Position numbers and translations under genes: made by a program. From Liolophura sinensis (lineage: Eukaryota > Mollusca > Polyplacophora > Chitonida > Chitonidae), in assembly GCF_032854445.1 (NCBI RefSeq), contig NC_088302.1:26997080-27061079 (forward strand): 64,000 bases of DNA, read 5' to 3'. The notes beneath the pieces are model-generated. The model ran no database searches. It worked only from the letters and a program-made list of their open reading frames with translations, and was not told the DNA's origin. Of this stretch, positions 32,669 to 46,079 are shown one piece after another. The stretch's first letter is position 1; each line of letters starts with the position of its first letter.

Positions 32669-34050
32669 GCTTGGCCCAAAGATTTGACGTCTTCTGGGCT
32701 ACCGAAGGGTATATTACTTATAGGCAAAAGTTTAATATAGTAATGACCAGTCGCGATGGTACATAGTACGGTGCAGCCGATTTCAATTAGCAAAAAGACC
32801 AGGCAAAAATCCAAAAGTAGAAAAACTGTTCCAATGCTGCCGATAAGAGGCTAATTCGCTGTATTTTGTGGCGAGAAATCGAATGGTGCAAACCGCGTTG
32901 CTCTCCGACCAATACTTTTGGCTGTAGCGACGTAGAAATGATGATTGACGTCACAATTAAGTGCCCAGCAACGGCTCTTACTCCTTGGAAACCAGGGAAA
33001 TTTGCAATTTTTTCAACACCTTCCATGCCTGGCCCAATTCTGCATCCTTTGGCACCTTATTGATGTGGGTCAGTGTTCAATTGTACTTTTTAGAGCAGAT
33101 TGTATCAAGTACCTTGTGTTTTCCATGTACAAATGGTGTGGTTTTTCTACATGTAGATAAAGACATTGATATTGTCTTCAACTTAGAAGTTAGACAATTG
33201 CTGGGTGAGGTAAATGGGCTTGACCCAAAGAATTGACGTCTTCTGGGCTATCGAAGGGTATATAACTTGTAGGCAAATGTTTAATATAGTAATGACTAGT
33301 CGCGATGGTACATAGTACAGTGTAGCCGATTTCAATTAGAAATCCAAAAGTGGAAAAACTGTTTCAATGCTGCTGGTAAGCAGCTAATCCGAAGTATTTT
33401 GTGACGAGAAATCGAATGGTGCAAACCGCATTGCTTTCCGACCAATGTTTAAATCATGGCTCACGTCATAATTTCGTCCAGAGCAACGGATTTTACACCT
33501 TAGACACCAGAGAAATTTGCAACTTCTTTAACACTTGAAGATTGCTGACATGGTTCCACATCTTTCGTCATAACTGCGTCCACAGCAATGAATTTTACAC
33601 CTTAGAAACCAGCGAAACTTGCAACTTTTTTAACACTCGTCGATTGATATTATGATTTCACATCTTTTGGCACCCTCATTATGTGGGTCAGTGTCAAATA
33701 TTACTTTTTAGATCAGACTCTATTAAGTACGTTACATTTTCTATAGACAAATGATGTGGTGTGGTAGTACCTGTGCATCGAGCCATTCCTTATGTCTTTG
33801 ACTTAGAAGTAAGGCAATTGCTGGGTCAGTTAAATGACATTGGCCTACAAATTAGACATCTTTCAGACTACCGAACGGCACATTACTTACAGCTGAAAGT
33901 TTAATATAGAAATAACCAGTGGCGATGGAACATATTACATTGTAGCTGATGTCATTAAGCAAAGTGATGAGGCAAAAAATCGAAAGAGCCAAATATTGTT
34001 CAAATGCTTTTGCAAAAAAAGTTATTCGACGTATTTTGTGACAAAAAATC
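32669..34050 (-). repeat. Satellite, inverted block
   Basis: From GAGCTTGGCCCAAAGATTTG on, the sequence reads as the reverse complement of the monomer (for example TTCTGGGCTACCGAAGGGTA, CCAGTCGCGATGGTACATAG, CGAGAAATCGAATGGTGCAA). The block breaks abruptly at both ends inside monomers. Confidence 0.9.
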
Positions 34051-36905
34051 ATTAAACTCACCCAGCAATTGTCTAATTTCTAAGTTGAAGACAAACTCAA
34101 TGTCTTTATCTACATGTAGAAAAACCACACCATTTGTACTTGGAAAACACAAGGTACTTGATATAATCTGCTCTAAAAAGTACAAATAAACACTGACCCA
34201 CATTTATAAGGTGCCAAAAGATGCAAAATTGGGCCAGGCACCGGCAGGTGTTGAAAAAAATTGCAAATTTCTCCGGTTTCCAAGGAGTAAGAGCCGTTGC
34301 TGGGCACGTGATTATAACGTCAATCATCATTTCTACGTCGTTACAAGCCAAACGTTTTGGTCGGAGAGCAACGCGGTTTGCACCATTCGATTTCTCGCCA
34401 AAAAATACATCGACTTAGCCTCTTACCAGCAGCATTGGAACAGTTTTTCCACTTTCGGATTTTTGCCTGGTCTTTTTGCTAATTGAAATTGGCTGCACTG
34501 TACTTTGTACCATCGCGACTGGTCATTACTATATTAAACTTTTAGCTATAAGTTATGTTCTTTTAGGTAGCCCAGAAGATGTCAAATCTTTGGGCAAAGC
34601 TGATTTAACTCACCCAGCAATTGTCTCACTTCTTAGTCAAAGACAAACTTAATGTTTTTATGTACATGTAGAAAACCCAACCATTTGTATATAGCAACCA
34701 AATAGATACTTTATACAATCTGCTCTAAAAAGTAGAATTAAACACTGACCCACATCAATAAGGTGCCAAAAGATGCGAAATTGGGCCAGGCATTGGCAGG
34801 TGTTGAAAAAATTGCAAATATCCCCGGTTTCCAAGGAGTAAGAGCCGTTGCTGGGCAACTAAATATGACGTTAATCATCATTTAATTGTCGCTACACCCA
34901 AAAGTATTGGTCGGAGAGCAGCGCTGTTTCAACTATTCGATTTCTCGTCAAAAAATACGTCGACTTAGCCTCTTACCAGCAGAATTGTGACAGGGTCTTT
35001 TTGCTAACTGAAATCGGCTGCACTGTACTATGTACCATCGCGACTAGTCTTTACTATATTAAACTTTTAGTTATAAGTTATGTGCCCTTCGGTAGCCCAG
35101 AAGACGTGAAATCGTTGGACCAAGCCCATGTAACTCACCCAGCAATTGTCTTACTTCTAAGTCGAAGAAAAACTCAATGTTTTTATCTACTTGTAGAAAA
35201 ACCACACCATTTGTACATGCAAAACACAAGGTACTTGATACAGTCTGCTCTAAAAAGTACAACTGACCACTGACCAACATTAAAAAGGTGCCAAAAGATG
35301 CAAAATTGAGCAAGGGATCGTCAGGTGTTAAAAAATTGCAAATATACTCGGTTTCCAAAGAGTAAGAGTCATTGCTAGGCACGTAATTATGACGCGGTTT
35401 GCACTATTTGATTTCTCGCCACAAAATACGTCGACTTATCCTCTTACCAGCAGAATTTAACCAGTTTTTTCACTTTTGGATTTTTGCCTGGTCTTTTTGC
35501 TAATTTAAATCGGCTGCACTGTAATATGTACCATCGCGACTGGTCATTATTATATTAAACTTTTGGCTAAAAATATTTTTATCTACATGTAGAAAAACCA
35601 CACCATCTGTATATAGAAAACACAATGTACATAATACAGTCTGCTTTAAAAAGTACAATTGAACACTGACCCACATCAATAAGGTGCCAAAAGATGCGGA
35701 ATTGGGCCAGGCATCGGCAGGTGTTGAAAAAATTGCAAAGTTCCTCAGTTTCCAAGGAGTAAGAGCCGTTGCTGGGCACGTGATTATGACGTCAATCATC
35801 ATTTAATTGTCGCTAGAGCCAAAAGTATTGGTCGGAGAGCAACGCGGTTTGCACCATTTGATTTCTCGCCACAAAATACGTCGACTAAACTTCTTATTAG
35901 CAGCATTGAAACAATTTTTCCACTTTTGGAATTTTGTCTGGTCATTTTGCTAATTGAAATTCGCATTAGTGTATTATGTACCATCGCGACTGGTCATTAT
36001 ATATTAAACACTTTACTGTAAGTTATGTGCACTTTGGTAACCCAGAAAACGTCAAAACACAAGGTACTTGATACAGTCTGCTGCAAAAAGTACAATTCAA
36101 CACTGACCCATATCAAAAAAGTGTCAAAAATAGCGAAACTAAGCAAGGTATTGACAGATTTTGAACAAATTGCAAATTTCCCCGGATTTAATGGGAGTAA
36201 TGGCCGTTGCTTGGCACGTGATTATGACGTCAATTATCATTTAATTGTCGCTACACCCAAACATTTTCGTCAGAGAACAACGCAGTTTGCACCATTTGAT
36301 TTCTCGCCAAAAAATACGTCGACTTAGTCTCTTACCAGCAGCATTTGAAATGTTTTTTTACATTTGGATTTTTGCCTGGTCTTTTTTCTAATTGAAATCA
36401 GCTGCACTGGACTATATACGATCGTGACTGGTCATTACTATATTAAACTTTAAGCTATAAGTTATGTACTTTTAGGTAGCCAAGAAAACGTCAAATATTT
36501 GACTCACCAAGCACTTGTCTTACTTCTTAGTGGAAGACAAACTTAATGTTTTTATGTACATGTAGAAAAATCATACCATTTGTATATAGAAAACACAAGG
36601 TACTTTATACAGTCTGCTCCAGAAAGTAGAATTAAACACTGACCCACATCAATAAGGTGCCAAAAGATGCGGAATTGGGCAAGGCATCGGCAGGAGTTGA
36701 AAATATTGCAAATTTGCCCCATTTTTAAGCAGTAAGAGTCGCTGCTTGGCACTTGATTATGACGTCAATTATCATATAATTGTCGCTACAGCCAAAAGGA
36801 TTGGTCGGAGAGCAACGCGGTTTGCACCATTCGATTTCTCGCCACAAAATGCGTCGACTTGGCCTCTCTACAGCAGCATTGTAACAGTTTTTCCACTTTT
36901 GGACT
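34051..36905 (+). repeat. Satellite, moderately diverged copies (plus)
   Basis: Five to six monomers with spacing near 450-555 bp, several with internal deletions. They carry GCACGTGATTATGACGTCAA (an E-box-like CACGTG beside a CRE-like TGACGTCA), which the young array has altered. Confidence 0.92.
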
Positions 36906-39358
36906 TTTGCAAACCGCGTTACACTCCGATCAAAATATTTGGCCCAAATATTTGGCTGTAGCGACAATTAATTGATAATTGACGCTATAAACACGTGCCA
37001 AGCAACGACTCTTACTCCTTGGAAACCGTGAAATTTGTAATTTTTTTTAGCACCTGCAGATGCCTTGCCCAATTTTTCATCTTTAGGCACCTTTTTAAAG
37101 TTTGTCAGTGTTCAATTGTACTTTTTAGAGCAGATTGTATCAAGTACCTTGAGTTTTGACGTTTTCCTGGCTACCGAAGGGCACATAACTTATAGCCGAA
37201 TGTTTAATGTAGTAATGACCAGCAACCGCGTTGCTCTCTGACCAATACTTTTGGCTGTAGCGACAAAAAAATGATTATTGACGTCATAATCACGTGCCCA
37301 TGAACGGCTCTTACTCCTTGGAATCCGAAGAAATTTGCAATCTTTTCAACACCTGCCGATTTCTTGCCCAAGTTTGCATCTTTTGGCACCTTATTGATGT
37401 GGGTCATTGTTTAATTAGACGTTTTACATTAGACTGGATCAGGTAACTTGTGTTTTGAAGTTTTCTGGGCTACCGAAGGGCACAAAACTGATAGCCAAAT
37501 GTTTAATACAGTAATGACTAGTCACGACGGTACATAATACACTGTAGCCGATTTCAATTAGCAAAAACCACAAAAAAATCCAAAAGTGAAAAAACTGTTT
37601 TAATGCTGCTAGTAAGAGAAAAATCGGCTGTATTTTGTGGCAAGAAATTTAATGTTGCAAACTGCGTTGCTCTCCGACCAGTACTTTTGGCTGTATAGAC
37701 AATTAAATGATGATTGACGTCATAATCACGTGCCCAGCAACGGCTCTTACTCCTTGGAAACCGGGGAAATTTGCAATTTTTTCAACACTTGCCGATGCCT
37801 GGCCCAATTACGCATCTATTGCCAAATTGTTGATGTGGGTCATTGTTTAATTGTACTTTTTAGAGCAGACTGTATAAAGTACCTTGTATTTTTTATATAC
37901 AAATGGTGTAGTTTCTCTACATGTAGATATAAAACAACAAGAAGTAAAACAATTGCTGGGTGAGTAAAATGGGTTTAGCCAAAAGATTTCACGTCTTCTG
38001 CACTACCGAAGGGCACATAAGTTATAGATAAAAGATTAATATAGTAGTGACCAGTCGCGATGGTACATCATACACTGTAACCGATTTCAATTAGAGTGAG
38101 TGAGTGAGTCCTTGGGGTTTAACGTCGTACTCAACAATTTTTCAGTCATATGACGACGAAGGAATCATTAGGGTGCATGTACGTGTAATGTGCCTCCTTG
38201 TCGCAGGACCAATTTCCACCGCTCTTTTATTTAGTGCTGCATCACTGAGACGACTTACCGAAGGCAAGTAAGCCGCCCCGCCCGAGCCATTATACTGATA
38301 CGGGTCAACCAGTCGTTGCACTATCCCCTTCATGCTGAACGCCAAGCGAGGAAGTTACAACTTCCTCTTTTAAAGTCTTAGGTGTGACTCGACCAAGGAT
38401 TGATCCTGGATCTACCGGTCCCGAAGCGGACGCTCTACCAACTGTGCTATCCGGGCCGGTGATTTCAATTAGAAAAAAGAGCAGGCAAAAATCCGAAAGT
38501 GGACAAACTCTTCAAATGCTGCTAAAAAGAGGCTAATCCGACGTATTGTGTGACGAGAATATGAATGGTGCAAACCGTATTGCTCTCTGATCAACACTTT
38601 TGGTTGTAGCAAAAATTAAATAATAAATGAGGTCAAAATCACGTGCCGAGAAACGGCTATTACTTCTTGGAATTTAGGCAAATTTGCTATTTTTTCAACA
38701 CTTGCCAATGCCTTGGGCAATTTCGCATCTTCTGGACCTTATTGATGTGGGTCAGTGTTCAATTGAACCTTATAAAGCAGACTGGATCAGGTAACTTGTG
38801 TTTTGAAGTTTTCTGGGCTACTGAAGGGCACATAAGTTATAGCCAAATGTTTAATATAGTAATGACTAGTCGCGATGGTACATAATGCACTGTAGCCGAT
38901 TTAAATTAGCAAAAAGACCAGACAAAAGTCCAAAAGTGGAAAAACTGTTCCAATGCTGCTGGTAAAATGCTAAGTCGACGTATTTTGTGGCGAAAAATTG
39001 AATGGTGGAAACCGCATTGCTTTCCGACCAATATTTTTGGCTTTAGCGGCAATTAAATGATCATTGACATCATAATCACGTGCCTGCAACGGCTCTTATT
39101 CCTTGGAAACAGTGGAAGTTTGCAACTTTTTCAACACCTGCCGATGCCTTGCCCAACTGCGCATCTCTTGGCACCTTATTGATGTGGGTCTGTGTTCAAT
39201 TGTACTTTTTAGAGCAGACTGTATAAAGTACCTTGTATTTTCTATATACAAATGGTTTGGTTTTCCTACATGTAGATAAAAACATTGAGATTGTCTTCGA
39301 CTAAGATATAAGACAATTGCTGGGTGAAATAAAAGGGCTTGGCCCAAAGATTTGACGT
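36906..39358 (-). repeat. Satellite, inverted block containing a SINE
   Basis: The reverse-complement reading begins at GCAAACCGCGTTACACTCCG and ends at GGCCCAAAGATTTGACGTCA. About four monomers, interrupted by the SINE at 38095-38460. Confidence 0.92.
38095..38460 (-). mobile_element. Full-length SINE (family 2) inserted in the satellite
   Basis: A perfect 12-bp target duplication GATTTCAATTAG (38083-38094 and 38461-38472) flanks 366 bp. On the minus strand it has a tRNA-like head with A box (TAGCACAGTTGG) and B-box-like GGATCAATCC, the body with TATGGCTCGGGCGGGGCGG and ACTTGCCTTCGGTAAG, the tail TTGAGTACGACGTTAAACCC, and an ACTC repeat end. The target lies in a satellite monomer, so the SINE arrived after the array formed. 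Confidence 0.95.
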
Positions 39359-42300
39359 CAAAAGTGTTGGTTAGAAAGCAACGGGGTTTCCATATTCGAA
39401 GTGTCGTCACACAATACGTCGACTTAGCCTCTTTCTAGCAGCATTGGAACAGTTTTTCCACTTTTGTTTTTTTTCAGGTCTATTTGCAAATGGAAATCGG
39501 CTACAGTGTATTATGTACCATCGCGACTAGTCATTACTATATTAAACATTTAGATATAAATTATGTGCCCTTCGGTAGCCCAGAAAACATCAAAACAAAA
39601 GGTAATTGATACAGTCTGCTCTAAAAAGTTCAATTGATTACTGACAGACATCAAAAAGCTACCAAAAAATGCTCAATTGGGCCGGGCATCGACAGGTGTT
39701 GCAAATTTCCCCAGTTTCCAAGGAGTTAGAGCCGTTGCTTAGCACGTAATTATGACGTTAGTTAGCATTTAATTTGTCGCCAGAGTTAAATGTATTTTTT
39801 GGGGAACAACGCGGTTTACACTTTTCTATTTCTTGTCACAAAATACGTTGACTTAGCCTCTTACCAGCAGCATTGAAACAGTTTTTCCACTTTCTAAGTT
39901 TTCCCTGGTCTTTTTGCTAATTGAAATCGGCTGCTCTGTACTATGTACCATCGCGACTGGCTATTATCATATTAAACTTTAAGTTATAAGTTATGTACTT
40001 TTAGGTAGCCAAGAAAACGTCAAATATTTCGGATAAGGCCATTTAACTTACCCAGCAATTGTCTTACTTCTGTCGAAGACAAACCCTATTTCTTGATGTA
40101 CATGTGCTACCAGACCACATGATTTGTATTTAGAAAATGTATGGAACTTAATACAGTCTGTTCTATATTTTAAAATTAAACGAAAACCCACATAACTAGG
40201 CTGCCAAGAATTTAGAATAATGTCACCAATCGACGAGTGTTGAAAAAGTTGCGAAGTTCTCTTGTTTCTCAGGAGTAGAATCCGTTCCTGTGGACGCATT
40301 TACCACATCAGCTATGAATTGAAGGCCTCTGCAGTTTCACATATTGATCGTAGCGCAATGCGGTTTGAATCATTCGATTTCTTGTCACAAAATACGTCAC
40401 ATTAGCCTCTGTGCAAAGCGCATTTGAACATTTTCGAATTTTTGCTTGATTACTTTGATTAATCGCATCAGCTACAATGCAATACGTAAGATTGCGACTG
40501 GTCATCTCTACATTTAACTTTTTGCTATAAGTAATGTGCAGTTCGATAGCTAAGAAGACGCATAATCAGTGGTCCAAGTACTTTTTAATGACCGGGCAAT
40601 TGTTTTACTTCTAAGTCGAAGGCAAACCCAATGGTTTGATGTTCATGTACTACACCACATAATTTGTTTATAGAAAATGTAAGGTACTTGATACAGTCTC
40701 TTCTAAAAACTATAATATAACACTGACCCACAGAACTAATTTCTGCGCCAAAAGAGGAGAAATAATGTCCCCAATCAATGAGTGTTAAAAAATGTGCAAT
40801 TTTCTCTGGTTTCTAAGTTGCAATTATGACGTCACCCATGATTAAAAGCCCCTACATCTTCCAATATTGGTCAGAAATCAATGCAAATATAAACCATTCG
40901 ACTTCTCGTCACAAAATACGTCGAATTAGCCTCTTTGCAAACGCATTTGAACAATTTGTGCCACTTTCGAATTTTTCCCTAACCACATTGCTAAGTAACA
41001 TCAGATACAATGTAGTATGTACCATTGCGTCTGGTCATTTCCATATAAAACTTTTAGCTGTAAGGAAAGTGCCGTTCGGTAGCCTAGAAGACTCCCAATG
41101 TGTAAGCCCAGCTCATTTACATTGGTGTAAAATTCGTTGCTGTGCAAGCAATTATGACGTCAGGCATGATTTGAACGCCGCTACAGTTTCAAATATTTAC
41201 CAGAGAGGAATGCGGTTTGCACCATTCGATATCTGGTCACAAAATACATCGCATTAGCTTGTTTGCGTGCGTTTTTGAGCAATTTTTGCCACTTTCGAAT
41301 TTTTTTATGATAAAATTTGCTCAATGACATTAGATACAATGTAGTATGTACAATCGCAACTGGTCATTTTTATATTAAACTTTCAGCTGTAAGTAATGTG
41401 CTTTTCGGAAGCCTAGAATTCGTCCAGCCTGTGGGCCAAGCTCACATAGCTGAAGAAGCTAGTGTCTTACTTCTAAGTCGAAGACAATCCCAATCGATTG
41501 CCGTGTCTGTAATTACACACCGCATCATTTGTATGTAGAAAATGTAAAACACTTGATACAGCCTGTTCTAAAAACAACAATGTAACACTGACCCACAATA
41601 TCAGGGTGTCAAAAGATGTGGAATAATGACCGCAATCGACAATTCTTAAATAAGTGGCAAATTTCTCTGGTTTCTTTCAGCTATAAATAATGTGCCTTTC
41701 GGTAGCCTAGAAGAAGTCCAATGTGTAGGTAAAGCTCATTTCACTAACACAGCAATTTTCTTACTTCTAAGTCGAAAACAATCACAATGGTTTTCTGTTC
41801 ATGTATTACAACAGACCCACATAATTAGGGTGCCAAAAGATGTGGAAAAATGTCACCAATCAAGAAGTGTTGAAAAATTTGCAAACTTGTCTCGTTTCTA
41901 AGGTGAAAAATCCGTTTCTGGGCACACAATTAGGACGTTAGCCAAGATTTAAACACCGCTAAATCTTCAAATATTGGCCGGAGAGCAATGTAGTTTGCAC
42001 CGTTCGATTTCTCGCCAGAAAATATGTCGGATTAGCTTCTTTGCAAGCGCAATTGCTAAATTTTTGCCACTTTCAAATGTTTGCCTGTTCACTTTGCTTA
42101 ATCACATCAGCGAGAATGTAATATGTATTATTGCCAACCGTCATTTCTATATTAAACTTTGAGCTGTAAGTAATGTGACGTTTGATAGCCTAGAAGACGT
42201 CCGTTTGTGGACCAAGCTCAACTAACTGACCAGGCATTTGTCTTACTTCTAAGTCAAAGACCAACCCAATGGCTTTCTGTACATGTACCACCACACCAAA

Positions 42301-43268
42301 ACATTTGTACATTGTAAATGTAAGGTACTTGATACGGTCTGTTCTTAAAACTACATTTTAAAACTGACCCACATAATAATGCTGCCGAAAGATGTGGAAT
42401 AATGTCATCAATTGATGAGTGCTATAAAAGTTGCAAATTTCTCTAATTTCTAAGGTGTAAAATCCGTTGCTGTGCAAGCATTTAGGACGTCAGCCATGTT
42501 TTCAACGCCGCTTAAGTTTTAAATTCCTTGTTGGAGAGAAATGCAGTTTGCACCATTCATTTTTTGGTCAGAAAACACGTCAAATTAGCTTCTTTGCATG
42601 CATATTTCTTCAGTTTTTTCCGCTTTCGAATTTTTGCCTGATCACTTTGCCAAATCACATCAGCTACAAGGTATTCTTTACAATGTACTATTCATTTCTA
42701 TATTAAACTTTCAGCTGTAAGTAATGTGCCGTTCGGTAGCCTAGTACACGTCTAACGTGTAGGTCATGCCCATTTAACTGACTTCTAGGTCATTTCTTTT
42801 TTTTAAACTTTCAGCTGTAAGTAATGTGCCGGTTGTTGGCCTAGAAGACGTCCAATCGGTGGGCAAAGCTCATTTAACCGACCCAGCAATTGTCTTACTT
42901 CTAAGTCGAAGACAAACCCAATGGCTTTATGTACATGTACTACCACACCACATCATTTGTATATAGAAAATGTAAGGTAATTGATATAGTCTCATCTAAA
43001 AAGTACATTTCAAAACTTACCTATTCAGGCTGCTAGAGGATGTGGAATACTGTCACCAACCGACGAATGTTGAAAAAAGTTGCAAATTTGTCTGGTTTCT
43101 GAGGTGTAAAATCCGTTGCTGGGAACGCAATTATGACATCATCCATGATTTAAACGCCACTACAGTTTCAAATATTTGTCAGAGAGCAATGCAGTTTGCA
43201 CCTTTCGATGTCTCGTCACGAAATACATCGGTTTAGCCGCATTGAAAGCTGATTTGAACAGTTTTTGC
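39359..43268 (+). repeat. Satellite, diverged copies (plus), with a subfamily change near 40 kb
   Basis: From 39359 to about 40020 copies resemble the 34-37 kb subfamily. After that they carry the ACCACATCATTTGTAT and TAGCCTAGAAGACGTCC words of the older subfamily. The junction lies within a monomer, which suggests recombination between subfamilies. Confidence 0.9.
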
Positions 43269-44847
43269 GACTTTCACTCATCATTCAACATATTTTGGCA
43301 GCCTAGTTATGTTGGTTAGTTTAAAATTGTACTTGTTACCAGACCCTGTATTTAGTATATTACATCTTCTCTATACAAATGATGTTGTGTGGTACATCAA
43401 GCCATTGGGTTTGTCTTCAACTCAGAAGTAAGACAAAGCCTGGGTCAGTTAAATATGGTTTGCCTACAGATTGAACATCTTTTAGGTTTACGAACAGTTG
43501 AAAGAATTTATAGAAATGGCCAGACGAGACTACGTTGTAGCTGATGTTATTTAGCAAATTGTATTTTGTGACGAGAAATTGAATGGTGCAAACCAATATT
43601 TCAAGCTGTAACTACGGTTTAATCATGGCTGACGACATAAATGTGTGCCCAGCAACGGATTTTACACCCTAGAAACCAGAGAAATTTTCAAATTTTTCAA
43701 CATTTGTTGATTGGTGACATTATTCAACATCTTTTGGATCTAATTATGTGAGTCAGTGTTAAATTGTAGTTCCTAGAACAGAGTATATCAATCACCTTAC
43801 ATTTTCTATATACAAATGATGTGATGTGGTAGTACATGTACATAAAGCCTCTGGGTTTGTATTCGAATTAGAAGTAAGACAATTGCTGGGTCGGTTAAAT
43901 GAGCTTTGCCCACAGATTGGACGTCTTCTAGGCTAACGACCGGCACATTACTTACAGCTGAAAGTTTAAAAAAAAGAAATGACCTGTTGCGATGGTACAT
44001 ACTACATTGTAGCTGAAGTGATTAAACAAAGTGAACTGGCAAAAATTCCAAAGTAGCTAGAGTTGATCACATGCTAATCCGGCATATTTTGTGACGAAAA
44101 GTCGAATGGTTCAAACCGCATTGCTTTCCGATCAATCTTTGAAGCTGTAGCTGCCTTAAAAACATGGCTGAGGTCATAATTAAGTACAAACAGCAACGGA
44201 TTTTACACGTTAGAAACCAGAGAAATTTTCAACTTTTTAACACACCTCAAATGCTGACATTATTCTACATCTTTTGGCAGCCCATCTCTGTGGGTCAGTG
44301 TTAAATGGTAGTTTTTAAAACAGACTTTGTCAAGAACCTTAAATTTTCTATATACAAATGATGTGGTGTGGTAGTAGATGTACCTAACCCAAATCTGTTT
44401 TTCTTCGACATTGACGTGAAACAATTGCTGGGTCAGTTAAATAAGCTGGACCTGCAGATTGTGCGTCTTCCAGGCTGCCGAACGGCACATTACTTATGAC
44501 TGAGATTTTAATATAAAAATGACCAGTTACGATGGAATCACAATATTAATGAAGTCATTTAGCAAAGTGATCAGGCAAAAATTCGAAAGTGGCAAAATTT
44601 GTTCAAATGCGCTTTCAAAGCAGCTAATTCGACGTATTTTGTGACGAAAAATTTGAATGCCAACAGGATTGCTCTCCGAATAATATTTGAAGCTTAGAGG
44701 CATTTAAATAATGGCTGACATCATAATTCCGTGCCCAGCAATGGATTTAAGGCCATAGATAGCAGAGAAATTTGCAACTTTTTAACACCCCTTTAATTGC
44801 TGACATTATTCCACTTTTTTCGATACCGTAATTATGTAAGTCAATTT
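43269..44847 (-). repeat. Satellite, inverted old-subfamily block
   Basis: Reverse-complement monomers with AGAAGTAAGACAATTGCTGG, GGCTAACGACCGGCACATTA and CAGCAACGGATTTTACAC words. It ends near GTAATTATGTAAGTCA, where the non-satellite insert begins. Confidence 0.9.
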
Positions 44848-46079
44848 TTGGAGTATCAAGTTGGCGACAAGGATTAGATAGGGACATTTGGCCCCAATCA
44901 GTTCCAGGATTTTGATGATTTACTGTTACATAGGATTTGACATGGCAAACTGGGCATATACATTTAGATAAGTTATTACTCAGGTCTCCTGATCATTTAT
45001 TAACATCTTTTTACAAATGTGAATAGTCGATGTGGGGTTTTTTTAATATCCATATAGTGAAAATATGCCAGTACCTGTACAGTGAAGCGTGAATCAGGGA
45101 TTAGTATAAAAAGGTCAAACCAGTTTCTCAGCGACAGGTCTGCCTGCATGCGCATGGACTTTTAGCGTTCAACGTAGATGGGGATACTGCAACAGAAACA
45201 ACTGACAAATGTTGACAGAATGTCGTCCACAACTTAACATCCAAACTAAAGCTGTCACTGACGTCTAGAGACATAAGTATAGCGCACAGATTGGGATCGA
45301 AAACACTGGACTTAAACACAAAACCAAGGGGTGTAATAATAAAGTTCATATCACGACGACTTAAAGTTGAAGTGATAAAAAACAAAAGAGCTTTGAAAGG
45401 AACAAAACCTTATGATTAAAGAAGACCTAACGCAGAAAAACCAGGTTCTTTTAAAAGCAGCATCTGATGCAATCGTCCTAGTGAAGAGATGGCAAAATCT
45501 TCGCCAAGAACTTAAATGAGGACGTAAGACAAGTGAAATCTACCGATTGCATAGACACTCTCATCTGCCTATCATTCCATACACCCAAAGTTCAAAGACC
45601 ACGTGACCAAAGAAGTGGAAGGCCAAAAACCAACTCAAACAGCCCCTATCAGCTAGATTACGATGATTGCAATGTAAAGGATATTTGCTATCTGATAACT
45701 CAGTTTGCTGCCGTATAAAGAAACTCTTAAAATTAATCAGAAAGTTTAAGTTAACGAAATGCACAGATTTAATGTGTCGGAAAAAAAAATGGTATACTAT
45801 TCTGCACAATGTCAGTGATAAATATGATTGGTGCGATCTGAGTCCACCTTGCGTTTATATTCCATTCTTCTGTATAATTTTCTATACTCATAAGCTATAA
45901 CCAAATCACAACAAATCACTATATTTAGGAATTTTTCCATGTCAGCCACAATATGTAACACAATTAAAGCAAGGTGTATACATATACAAGATCCACCAAA
46001 ACAATGAGACAGTACTTAAACATACCTTATTCCTTTGATGTTGGAATGGCATGTGTATGCCTCTGAGAGAGAAGTTGAT
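44848..46079. other. Non-satellite insert between old and young array
   Basis: 1232 bp without satellite similarity. The centre carries a broken retrotransposon ORF1-type frame on plus (45252-45610). The rest (44848-45250 and 45660-46079) has no feature I can name. Confidence 0.75.
45252..45610 (+). pseudogene. Relic of a retrotransposon ORF1-type protein with FP-like C-terminal domain
   Basis: Three consecutive frames read SRDISIAHRLGSK with KPRGVIIKFISRR and NKRALKGTK, then IKEDLTQKNQVLLKAASDA, then SRDGKIFAKNLNEDVRQVKS. The order (AHRLG, IVKF-like strand, R-LKG, EDLT-N, GKIF) is that of the FP-like domain found in ORF1-type proteins of invertebrate non-LTR retrotransposons and named after a baculovirus protein. 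Two frameshifts and stops show it is dead. I saw no reverse transcriptase sequence in the insert. Confidence 0.7.

Noticed and set aside
32539-44000. Scattered 60-143 residue frames in the old satellite
   Set aside because: They are translations of diverged satellite copies in both orientations, with similar peptides arising from shared DNA rather than selection on protein.
45128-45385. Minus-strand 85-residue frame in the insert
   Set aside because: It is the shadow of the plus-strand FP-like relic, whose motifs are recognisable across three frames.
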